A DNA stretch of 64,000 nt, taken from Streptomyces eurythermus. Its GTDB lineage: Bacteria > Actinomycetota > Actinomycetes > Streptomycetales > Streptomycetaceae. Below are positions 35,107 to 44,245 of this stretch, piece by piece. A program made the position numbers and the translations under genes. The stretch's first letter is position 1. Each line of letters begins with the position of its first letter. The notes below the pieces were generated by a model. That model made no database searches. It worked only from the letters and a program-made list of their open reading frames with translations, and was not told where the DNA came from. Where the stretch lies: assembly GCF_014649115.1 (NCBI RefSeq), contig NZ_BMSK01000002.1, positions 124,001 to 188,000 of the forward strand, given 5' to 3'.

Positions 35107-36390
35107 ATGACCCGCAGCACCCCGCTGCCCGCGTCCGCCCCCACTGCCGCCGACGCGTCCGCGTCCGGCGCCCAACTCGCCGTTGCCGACGACCTCCTCG
35201 CCCTCCTGCGGACGACCGCCACCGAGCCGCGCCCCGACGAACAACTCGACGCGCTCGCCCTGGCCGTCGCCGCCGACCTGCCCGTGCTGCTCTGGGGCGA
35301 GCCGGGCATCGGCAAGACCGCGGCCCTGACCCAGCTCGCCGCCTCCCTCGACCTGCCGCTGACGACCGTGATCGCAAGCGTCCACGAGCCGTCCGACTTC
35401 TCCGGGCTGCCCGTCATAGGCGACGACCCGGGGGTGCGGGGGGTGCCGATGGCGCCGCCGCGGTGGGCGGTGGAACTCGTGCGGGCCGGGCGGGGGCTGC
35501 TCTTCCTGGACGAGCTGTCCACCGCCACCCCGGCCGTCCAGGCCGCCCTGCTCCGGGTGGTCCTGGAACGGAGGGTCGGGGAATTGCAACTTCCGCCCGG
35601 TGTACGGATCGTGGCCGCAGCCAATCCGCGGGCGTCGGCGGCGGACGGATGGGAACTGAGCCCGCCGCTGGCCAACCGGTTCGTCCACCTCCACTGGGTG
35701 CACGACCGGGACGTGGTGGTGCGCGGGCTGGGCGGAGTCTGGCCCCGCGCGGAGTTGCCACGGCTGGCGCCCGAGCGGCTGCCGGAGGCGGTGGCATTCG
35801 CCCGGCGCGCGGTCTGCGGCTTCCTCGAGGTCAGGCCGACGCTGATCCACCGGCTGCCGAGCACCGAGACACGGCGCGGCGGCGCCTGGCCCTCGCCCCG
35901 CAGCTGGGAGGCCGCGCTGACCCTGCTGGCCTTCGGCACGGCGGCCGCCGCCTCCCGCGAGGTGATGGCGCTGCTGGTGCGGGGTGCGGTGGGGGACGGC
36001 CCCGGGCTGGAACTCCTCGCCCACCTGGACCGTATGGACCTGCCGGACCCGGAGACACTGCTCGCCGAACCGTCCTCCGCCGAACTCCCCGAGCGGGGTG
36101 ATCTGCGCCAGGCGGCGCTGGAGGCAGTGGTCGCCGCCGTCGGGGCACGCCCGGAGCGGCAGCGGTGGGAGGCGGCCTGGGCGGTGCTCGTCCGGGCCAT
36201 GGAGACCGGCGCTCCGGACCTGCTCGTCGCCCCGGCCAGGACGCTGGCCTCCCTGCGCCGCGACGACTGGGAGGTGCCGCGGGCGGTGGAGCGGCTGGCC
36301 GCGGTCGTCGGAATCGCCCGGCGCGCGGACCGGTCGGTGGCGAAGGCCACGGCGGCCGAGGCCGGACACACGACGGGGGCACGCCGATGA
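35107..36390 (+). CDS. MoxR-type AAA+ ATPase
   Basis: A 427-residue AAA+ protein. Walker A is GEPGIGKT (residues 64-71), Walker B is LLFLDEL (131-137), sensor 1 is RIVAAANPR. The sequence ASVHEPSDFSGLPVIGDD is the insert typical of MoxR-like ATPases. In-frame GTG 35098 and ATG 35101 are possible starts; ATG 35107 is taken as the last before the conserved part. The gene ends in an ATGA overlap with the VWA gene, the classic MoxR-VWA coupling, in which the ATPase acts as a chaperone that remodels a target through the VWA adaptor. Confidence 0.9.
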   Translation: MTRSTPLPASAPTAADASASGAQLAVADDLLALLRTTATEPRPDEQLDALALAVAADLPVLLWGEPGIGKTAALTQLAASLDLPLTTVIASVHEPSDFSGLPVIGDDPGVRGVPMAPPRWAVELVRAGRGLLFLDELSTATPAVQAALLRVVLERRVGELQLPPGVRIVAAANPRASAADGWELSPPLANRFVHLHWVHDRDVVVRGLGGVWPRAELPRLAPERLPEAVAFARRAVCGFLEVRPTLIHRLPSTETRRGGAWPSPRSWEAALTLLAFGTAAAASREVMALLVRGAVGDGPGLELLAHLDRMDLPDPETLLAEPSSAELPERGDLRQAALEAVVAAVGARPERQRWEAAWAVLVRAMETGAPDLLVAPARTLASLRRDDWEVPRAVERLAAVVGIARRADRSVAKATAAEAGHTTGARR

Positions 36391-37823
36391 CGCGCCCTAC
36401 GGGACCCACAGGCCCCACGTCCACAGGTCCCATGGGACCCGTGGGCCCCATGGGACACTCCGTGCCCGCGCGCCCGCCGTCCCGCCCGGTGCCACGCCCC
36501 ATGGCCCCGCCCCCGGCGCCGCGCCCGGTGCGGGCCACTGTGGAGGAGACGTCGGGCGTACCCGGCGGACCGGCGGGCTCCACGGGGCCGGACGGCCGGC
36601 CCGGGCTCCCGCTGGACATGGAGAAACTGCTGGCCGCGAGGCTGCACGCGGTGAAGGTCCGTCCCTACCTGGCCGACGCGCTCTTCGCGCTGCACATCGT
36701 GGCGGACCGGTCGGTCCCGACGATGGCGGTGGACGCACACTGGCGCTGCTATGTCTCGCCCGGCTTCGTGGCGCGCACCCCGGTGGAGGAACTGGCGGGC
36801 GTCTGGGTGCACGAAGTCTCCCATCTGCTGCGCGACCACCACGAGCGGGGCGAGCGCTACGCACGCGAGCATGAACGGCACGGGCCGGGCGAGCGGCTGC
36901 GGCGGAACATCGCAGCGGACTTCGAGATCAACGACGACATCTACGGCGACGGCCTGCCCCTGCCCACCGGAGCCGTGCTGCCGTCGCTGCTGCGGCTGCC
37001 CACCGGGCTGCTGATGGAGGAGTACCTGCGGACGGCGACGATGTCCTCCCTCGCCGCGGAATCGGCCTGGCTGGACTGCGGCAGCGGTGCCGACGGGCAG
37101 CGGCGGCCATGGGAGCTGGGGCCCGACGGGGCCCACGGGCTGACCAGACAGCAGCGCGACGCGGTCCGCTTCCGGGTGGCCGAGGGAATCAAGGGCGCAC
37201 CGGGCAACGCGCCGGACGGCTGGCGCCGGTGGGCCGACGAGGCGTTCCATCCGCCGCAGCCGTGGCGGCAGTTGCTCGGGGCGGCGGTCCGCTCGGCAGC
37301 GAGCGCGCCGGGGACGGGCGAGAACCACACCTACCGGCGTCCGTCCCGGCGCTCGGCGTCCGTCCCCGGGGTGGTGCTGCCGAGCCTGCGCCGTACGCCG
37401 CCCCGGGTCTGCGTCGTCATCGACACCTCCGGATCGGTGAGCGACGCCGAACTGGGCAGCGCGCTGCTGGAAGTCGCGGCGATCTCGCGGGCCGTGGGAG
37501 GGCGGCGCGACCTGGTTTCGGTGATCTCCTGCGACGCGGCGGCCGGGATCGCCGTACCCCTATGCCGTGCCGAGAACATGGAGCTGGTCGGCGGCGGGGG
37601 CACCGACCTGCGCTCCGGCTTCGCCCGGGCGCTCCGCTCCCGGCCCCGCCCGGACGTGATCGTCGCCCTGACGGACGGTCAGACACCCTGGCCCTCCGAG
37701 CAGCCGGCCTGCCGGACCGTCGTCGGGCTGTTCCCCCGTCCCGCCCGCGCCGTCGACGAGACGGACCCCGACCACGTCCCGGACACCCCACCGCACTGGG
37801 CCCGGGTCGTCACCATCGGCTGA
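36387..37823 (+). CDS. VWA-like protein with N-terminal metallopeptidase-like domain (DUF2201-type)
   Basis: A 478-residue protein, ATG overlapping the AAA+ stop. The first ~45 residues are Pro/Gly-rich with collagen-like GPT/GPM/GPV triplets. Residues ~75-300 are a putative zinc peptidase domain with HEVSH (His142, Glu143, His146) and an acidic FEINDD that may give the third ligand. The C-terminal VWA-like domain has the MIDAS motif DTSGS (346-350), a conserved Thr in GGGGTDLRSGF and LTDGQTPWP. Whether the HExxH site is active is unknown. With the MoxR ATPase it forms a chaperone/adaptor pair. Confidence 0.88.
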   Translation: MTRPTGPTGPTSTGPMGPVGPMGHSVPARPPSRPVPRPMAPPPAPRPVRATVEETSGVPGGPAGSTGPDGRPGLPLDMEKLLAARLHAVKVRPYLADALFALHIVADRSVPTMAVDAHWRCYVSPGFVARTPVEELAGVWVHEVSHLLRDHHERGERYAREHERHGPGERLRRNIAADFEINDDIYGDGLPLPTGAVLPSLLRLPTGLLMEEYLRTATMSSLAAESAWLDCGSGADGQRRPWELGPDGAHGLTRQQRDAVRFRVAEGIKGAPGNAPDGWRRWADEAFHPPQPWRQLLGAAVRSAASAPGTGENHTYRRPSRRSASVPGVVLPSLRRTPPRVCVVIDTSGSVSDAELGSALLEVAAISRAVGGRRDLVSVISCDAAAGIAVPLCRAENMELVGGGGTDLRSGFARALRSRPRPDVIVALTDGQTPWPSEQPACRTVVGLFPRPARAVDETDPDHVPDTPPHWARVVTIG

Positions 37824-38082
37824 GGCCCCGCCCCGCCCGGTCTGCCTTCGCCCGGTCCGCGTCCGCACGCGCGGCGGGCGCGGGGCGCCGGTGACGGGAC
37901 CGGAGGCGGCGGGGCCGTACCGGCCGGGCACGTCGTAGGCCGGACCGGATCCGAGTGCGCCAGGCGCCGCTCCCCGCACCGGAGCTACCGGCACGCCGAC
38001 GCTTGGGAAACGAAAATCAGGCCCGCACTGTCTCGCGTCTCGGGGCGCTCTCCGATCCGCGCCGGAACGACCGGGCGGAAAA

Positions 38083-38277
38083 GTGTGCGCGGATCTCGGC
38101 GGGGAGACGCTGCGCCACCTGACGCCGACGGTTCTGAAGGCGGCCCGCTACGAGCTGGGACGGCCGGTCCCGGCCGTCGTGCCCGGCGATCCGACGTTCG
38201 CGGACCGGCCCGCCGACCCCTCCGCGCTCCTCACCCTCACCGCAGGGCCGGCCAACCCCGCGGGGAGTCCGGCGTGA
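38083..38277 (+). CDS. Possible small protein or gene fragment (64 aa)
   Basis: A GTG-started frame (purine-rich GGGCGGAAAA upstream) with GC-rich third positions. It encodes a helical start (LGGETLRHLTPTVLKAARYE) and an Ala/Pro-rich tail. No family recognised. It sits alone between the VWA gene and the convergent CGNR gene and might be the tail of a decayed gene. Confidence 0.35.
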   Translation: MCADLGGETLRHLTPTVLKAARYELGRPVPAVVPGDPTFADRPADPSALLTLTAGPANPAGSPA

Positions 38278-38414
38278 GCCACGGCCATGAGCCGGCAGCC
38301 GTCGCCGTCCGGCACACCGGCAGCACCGTCGGCCGGTACGACCACGCTGACCGGCTGTCGGGGCCGGCCGAGCCCCGGCGTCCGCCGGAACCGTGTGATG
38401 CCCAGGGCGGGAGG

Positions 38415-38975
38415 TCAGCGCGCGGGCACGGGCGTGGTCTTCTTCCGGGCGCGGTAGGCGGCGGCCTTGATCTTGTTGCCGCAGGACTCCATGCCGCACC
38501 ACTGGCGCCGCATGCCCCGGGAGCGGTCGATGTAGACCCGCGTGCACTCGGGGTTGCCGCACTCCTTCATCAGCGGGACGTCCGGGCCGCTGAGCAGCTC
38601 GACGGCCTGCCGCGCGACGGTCGCCAGGGCCTGCGCCGGGGTCGCCTCGTTGTGCCGGCCCGCCATGGTGAGCTGCGGCGTCACCGGCGTCTTGCGCGCC
38701 GCGCCGTTGACCACGGCGAGTGCCTCGCGGTCGAAGTCCTCAGCGAGCCGGCGGTTGGTGACGAGGCGGTAGACGGCCTCGCGCACGGTGATCGCCTCCC
38801 GGACGTCCGACTCGTCGGCGGGCGTGATCGTGTCCACGAGTCCGGACTCCAGGTACCAGGCGTTGAGCCGGTCCGGCGCCGCGAACATCTCGAACCGGGT
38901 CGACCGCCGGGCACGCAGGGTGGCCGCGAAGTCGAGGGCCGGGTGTCCGCATACGAAAACGTGGTCAAGGTTCAC
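38415..38975 (-). CDS. CGNR zinc-finger (ABATE-type) regulator
   Basis: A 186-residue protein from a GTG at 38975. The N-terminal ~125 residues match the ABATE (putative stress-induced) domain, starting LDHVFVCGHPALDFAATL. The C-terminus has the CGNR zinc finger: ECGNPECTRVYIDRSR then WCGMESCGNKIKAAAYRARK, with four Cys for one zinc. Such proteins are taken to be DNA-binding stress or antibiotic regulators. The divergent side carries no plausible target, and the ABC-F genes are on the same strand 96 bp upstream of it, so a link to them is possible. Confidence 0.88.
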   Translation of the reverse strand: MNLDHVFVCGHPALDFAATLRARRSTRFEMFAAPDRLNAWYLESGLVDTITPADESDVREAITVREAVYRLVTNRRLAEDFDREALAVVNGAARKTPVTPQLTMAGRHNEATPAQALATVARQAVELLSGPDVPLMKECGNPECTRVYIDRSRGMRRQWCGMESCGNKIKAAAYRARKKTTPVPAR

Positions 38976-39070
38976 ATCACCATCTTGACAGGTGACTGAT
39001 GAGGAGCGCAAGAACCCGTCACCGCTCCGGGCGGTGCCGTGCCAGGGCGCCACCCGCGGCGCCTCCCGGC

Positions 39071-40753
<1,683 letters not shown>

Positions 40754-40831
40754 GGGGAACCTTCCCACGTGGTCGGTGGTCGGCCCGCCGGGCGCGGAGC
40801 CTCGGACGCGGGCCACGTCACACGCCGGGGT

Positions 40832-42466
40832 TCACCCCACGGGAGCTCCCGTCTCCTTCAGTACGCCGTCGGCCAGCCGCAGCCAGCGGTTCACGCCGAT
40901 CTCCGCGAGGAACCGCTCGTCGTGGCTGATCACCAGGAAGGCACCCTGGTAGGAGTTGAGCGCGCTCTCCAGCTGGCCGGCGCTGATCAGGTCCAGGTTG
41001 TTGGTCGGCTCGTCGAGCAGGAGCAGCTGGGGGGCCGGGTCGGCGCACAGGACGCAGGCCAGGGTGGCGCGCAGCCGTTCGCCGCCGGAGAGGACGCCGA
41101 CGGGCAGGTGGGCGCGGGCTCCGCGGAAGAGGAAGCGGGCGAGCAGGTTCATCCGCTCCGCCTCGGGCCGCTCGGGGGCGAACGCGGCGAAGTTCTCCGC
41201 CACGGTGCGGTCCAGGTCGAGCAGGTCCAGGCGCTGCGAGAGATAGGCGATCCGGCCGTCGTTGCGCTTGATCTCCCCGCTGTCCGGGGCGAGGTCCCCG
41301 GTGATCAGCCGCAGCAGGGTGGTCTTGCCGGAGCCGTTGGGTCCGGTGAGCGCGATGCGCTCGGGGCCCCGGACGGTCAGGTCGACGCCGCCGTCGGCGA
41401 AGACGGCGCGGCCGGCGTGGTGGACTTGCAAGCCCTCGCCGAGGAAGAGGTTGCGGCCGGCGGGCACGTGGGTGTCGGGCAGTTCCAGGGTGAGGCGCTG
41501 TTCGTCGCGCAGCGCGCGTCCGGCCTCGTCGAGGCGGGCCCTGGCCTCGCTGACGCGGGAGGCGTGCAGCTGGCCGGACCTGCCGGCTGCTTCCTGCGCG
41601 CCGCGCTTCATGGTGCCGGCGAAGATCTTGGGCAGGCCGGCGTTCTTGAGGTTCTTGGAGGCGTTGCTCATCCGGCGCTCGGCGCGTTCGCGGGCCTGCT
41701 GCATCTCCCGCTTCTCGCGCTTGAGTTCCTGCTCGGCGTTGCGGACGTTCTTCTCGGCGACCTCCTGCTCGGCGCGGACGGCCTCTTCGTACTCGGTGAA
41801 GTTGCCTCCGTAGAAGCGGAGTTCGCCGCTGCCGAGTTCGGCGATGCGTTCCATGCGGTCGAGCAGGGCGCGGTCGTGGCTGACCAGCAGCAGGCAGCCG
41901 GTGAAGTCCGAGAGGACGTCGTAGAGCTTGTGGCGGGCCTCGGTGTCGAGGTTGTTGGTCGGCTCGTCGAGCAGGAGGACGTCCGGGCGCTTGAGCAGTT
42001 GGGCGGCCAGGCCGAGGGAGACGACCTGGCCGCCGCTGAGGGTGCTCAGGCTGCGGTCCAGGTCGAGGCCGGCGAGGCCCAGCCGGTCCAGCTGGGCGCG
42101 GGTGCGCTCCTCGATGTCCCAGTCGTCGCCGATGGTGGTGAAGTGCTCCTCGCTGACGTCGCCGGACTCGACGGCGTCCAGGGCGCGGATCACCGCGGCG
42201 ACGCCGAGCACCTCGGCGACGGTGAGGTCGCCGGTCAGGGGGAGGGTCTGCGGGAGGTAGCCCAGCGTGCCGCCGACGGACACCGAGCCAGTGGCCGGCC
42301 GGAGTTCACCGGCGATCAGCTTGAGCAGGGTGCTCTTGCCGGAGCCGTTGGGGGCGACCAGTCCGGTACGGCCGGTGGTCACGGTGAAGGACAGGTCGTG
42401 GAAGACGGGGGTGTCGTCGGGCCAGGCGAAGGAGAGGCCGGAGCAGACGATGGCGGCGTGAGACAT
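40832..42466 (-). CDS. ABC-F family ATPase (antibiotic-resistance/ribosome-protection type), copy 1
   Basis: A 544-residue twin-ATPase. Domain 1: APNGSGKST, LSGGQVVS, LLLDEPTNNLD; domain 2: GPNGSGKTT, LSGGERLR, LLLDEPTNNLD. The interdomain helical hairpin (EQELKREKREMQQARERAE) is long and charged. ATG at 42466 is taken because homology starts immediately after it; GAGG lies ~10 nt upstream. In actinomycetes such genes protect the ribosome from macrolides, lincosamides or streptogramins. The upstream region has a hairpin just before the ribosome-binding site, as in attenuated ABC-F genes. Confidence 0.9.
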   Translation of the reverse strand: MSHAAIVCSGLSFAWPDDTPVFHDLSFTVTTGRTGLVAPNGSGKSTLLKLIAGELRPATGSVSVGGTLGYLPQTLPLTGDLTVAEVLGVAAVIRALDAVESGDVSEEHFTTIGDDWDIEERTRAQLDRLGLAGLDLDRSLSTLSGGQVVSLGLAAQLLKRPDVLLLDEPTNNLDTEARHKLYDVLSDFTGCLLLVSHDRALLDRMERIAELGSGELRFYGGNFTEYEEAVRAEQEVAEKNVRNAEQELKREKREMQQARERAERRMSNASKNLKNAGLPKIFAGTMKRGAQEAAGRSGQLHASRVSEARARLDEAGRALRDEQRLTLELPDTHVPAGRNLFLGEGLQVHHAGRAVFADGGVDLTVRGPERIALTGPNGSGKTTLLRLITGDLAPDSGEIKRNDGRIAYLSQRLDLLDLDRTVAENFAAFAPERPEAERMNLLARFLFRGARAHLPVGVLSGGERLRATLACVLCADPAPQLLLLDEPTNNLDLISAGQLESALNSYQGAFLVISHDERFLAEIGVNRWLRLADGVLKETGAPVG

Positions 42467-42488
42467 GAAGGGACCTCGAAGGCACGGA

Positions 42489-42515
42489 GGGCAGAACCAA
42501 GAGAGACCTCTGCCC
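42489..42515 (-). promoter_or_regulatory. Hairpin upstream of ABC-F gene, possible attenuator
   Basis: GGGCAGA pairs with TCTGCCC across a 13-nt loop, ending ~23 nt before the ABC-F start codon. A GTG-started minus-strand ORF (42609 leftward) overlaps the gene start and could be a leader peptide. Antibiotic-responsive attenuation would fit, but there is no U-run and no second alternative fold was worked out. Confidence 0.35.
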
Positions 42516-42720
42516 TGGGCAGACACGGGGAAAGGGGTACGACGAGACGGGCCACGTCGGCGGCGGCGCTCCTGTGCGCCGGCCGGTGGCCGTCAGATCC
42601 GGATCTCACCCGGAGATGTCGTCTTCACCCACCACGTCTGCGACTCCTCGATCACACGGTCCAGGTCACCGACAGCGTAGCAGGTGTCGCTCCCGCGTTC
42701 GCCTGGCCGGAGCCCGCCGT

Positions 42721-42732
42721 TCACACGTGTGA
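42721..42732. repeat. CACACGTGTG palindrome, copy 1
   Basis: TCACACGTGTGA is a perfect 12-bp palindrome followed by GCCGAAG. A near copy (GCACACGTGTGC followed by CGAAG) lies at 43479-43490, on the other side of the decayed Bax-inhibitor gene. Confidence 0.45.
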
Positions 42733-42782
42733 GCCGAAGGAGCGCACTGACGATGGCAGGAAAGCTGAAGCGGGAGGGCGCT

Positions 42783-43414
42783 GTTGAAGACGGTCAGCAC
42801 CCGGAGCACTTCCCGGTGGATCCACACCAGGGTGGTGGTCAGCCCGAAGGCGGCCGGCCACGCCTCTTCGCGAGGGGCGCCGTGGGCGACGGCGTCCTCG
42901 AGCTGCCGGAAGTCGAGAGCGAGGAAGGCCGCACCGAGCAGGACGCCCAGCACACCGAAGAGGATGCCGAGTCCGCCCCTGTGCATGCCCAGACCGTTGC
43001 CCGCGCCGAAGGCGGAGAACAGCAGGCCGGCGGCCAGGAGCAGGAGAAAACCGGTCGCGGCCGCGGCGACGGACCCGGCGAAGCGCCGCGTGACGCGGAT
43101 CCAGCGCGTCCGGTAGGCGATCAGGACGCCCGCGGACACCGCGAAGGCACCGAACACGCCCTGCACGACCACACCCGGTGCGAAGTACGTCGAGGTCGCT
43201 CTGGAGATGACGTTGGGGAGGACCCCTCGAACGCCGCGTGGGCGAGGATCAGCGCCGGGGACGGCGTACGTCGCAGGCTCTGGACCGGCGACAGGACGAA
43301 GGCGACGACGGCGGCCCCCACGGCGAGACCGTAGGAGCGGCCGATGTGCCTGGCGGGGGTGTCGTCACGGCTCGCACCCCAGCGGGAGAAGAAGACCGGG
43401 TTGCCGATCTTCAC
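42783..43414 (-). pseudogene. Bax-inhibitor-1/YccA-family membrane protein, frameshifted and internally deleted
   Basis: From GTG 43414 (GAGGAGG 8 nt upstream) the frame reads VKIGNPVFFSRWG, then SYGLAVGAAVVAFVLSPVQS and SPALILAHAAFEG. At about 43216 the reading continues only in the next frame (VLPNVISRATSTYFAPGVVV...), consistent with loss of one G in a G-run. The second part shows WIRVTRRF, LGMHRGGLGILFGVLGVLLG and the conserved DFRQLEDAVAHGAPREEAW. Compared with intact actinobacterial homologues the N-terminal linker and first membrane segment (~80 residues) are missing and the native stop is lost. The gene product should be non-functional. Confidence 0.8.
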
Positions 43415-43478
43415 GTCGTTCCTCCTCGGGTGCCGCGGGTGCGGCCCCCGGGCAGGGCGTCGCCATCGGGTGCCCGGA

Positions 43479-43490
43479 GCACACGTGTGC
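43479..43490. repeat. CACACGTGTG palindrome, copy 2
   Basis: GCACACGTGTGC followed by CGAAG; counterpart of the site at 42721-42732. It lies ~65 bp upstream of the decayed gene's start and could have been its operator. Confidence 0.45.
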
Positions 43491-43520
43491 CGAAGACCGT
43501 CCACCGGGCCGACGAGGTGA

Positions 43521-43559
43521 CCCTCTCGCGTCATCACTCTGACAGGTGATGCGAGAGGG
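43521..43559 (-). terminator. Terminator of SsgA-like gene 1
   Basis: CCCTCTCGC with CATCAC on one side pairs with GTGATGCGAGAGGG on the other, with a small bulge and a loop around TCTGACAG. It starts 33 nt after the SsgA-like stop codon at 43592. Confidence 0.6.
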
Positions 43560-43591
43560 GGCGAGTCATCCTCGGCCCGGTACGGTCGCGT

Positions 43592-44059
43592 TCATTCGTC
43601 CGGCACCCCAGGGCCGCCCGTCAGTCCCAGCAGGAACCCGTCCCAGTCCAGACCGTCCAGCTCCGTCTCGGCCGAGGCGATCCGGTAGGTGGCGTCGAGC
43701 CACTCCGTCAGCTCCGCCCTGGGCAGCTCGAACAGCGCCTCCACCTCCCGCGATTCCAGGAGCAGCCAGGACGACGGCCGTTCACCGGGCAGTGTCGGCC
43801 ACATCCGCACGTCGCCGCAGCCGCTCATCTCCGTCAGCCCGCGACGCAGGAGCCCGCGGCCGATCCGCCAGATCACACTGGGTCCGCGTTCCGCCCGGAA
43901 CTCGACGGTGATCACCGCGGGCATGTCCGGGTCGAACCGGAACTCCGCCTGAACGGCCTGACGGGAGAACTCGTCCAGCATCTGGCCGACGTCCAGGAGC
44001 AGCGACGGAACGTGCCGGGGCGCCGACCGGGCCCGCGGCGGTGACTGATCACGGTGCAT
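43592..44059 (-). CDS. SsgA-like sporulation/cell-division regulator (SALP), copy 1
   Basis: A 155-residue protein. The family signature is present: EFRFDPDMPAVITVEF (strand pair), WRIGRGLLRRGL, GCGDVRMWP, SWLLLESREVEALFELPRAELTEWLDATY. ATG at 44059 follows GAGGGGAAC. SsgA-like proteins occur only in sporulating actinomycetes and guide septum placement, spore-wall synthesis or spore separation. A paralogue of identical length lies at 56025-56492. Own terminator at 43521-43559; no operon partner. Confidence 0.9.
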   Translation of the reverse strand: MHRDQSPPRARSAPRHVPSLLLDVGQMLDEFSRQAVQAEFRFDPDMPAVITVEFRAERGPSVIWRIGRGLLRRGLTEMSGCGDVRMWPTLPGERPSSWLLLESREVEALFELPRAELTEWLDATYRIASAETELDGLDWDGFLLGLTGGPGVPDE

Positions 44060-44245
44060 GACAGGAGTTCCCCTCGATGGTACGAAGTCCGCGCCTCCCA
44101 CTGTCCGCCGCGCGTCCCGGCCGCACATCGGTCACTTGACGGTCGGGCGGCGGGGCTTCGCGCGGCAGTGGACGAACCCTCCTCGGACGTGTCCCGGGTC
44201 CTGACGTAAGTCAACGCCCTCCCAGGTGTCCTCGGGTGACCCTTG

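Noticed and set aside
33501..37823. Calling the 497-aa protein a VMAP-type conflict-system component
   Set aside because: I see no effector or peptidase domain or signature motif in it; only the gene order suggests the comparison.
42379..42609. 76-codon minus-strand ORF as a real gene
   Set aside because: More than half overlaps the ABC-F coding sequence out of frame; it could at most be a leader ORF.
43512..43560. Riboswitch upstream of the decayed Bax-inhibitor gene
   Set aside because: The structure is a simple hairpin on the downstream side of SsgA-like gene 1 and is better read as its terminator.
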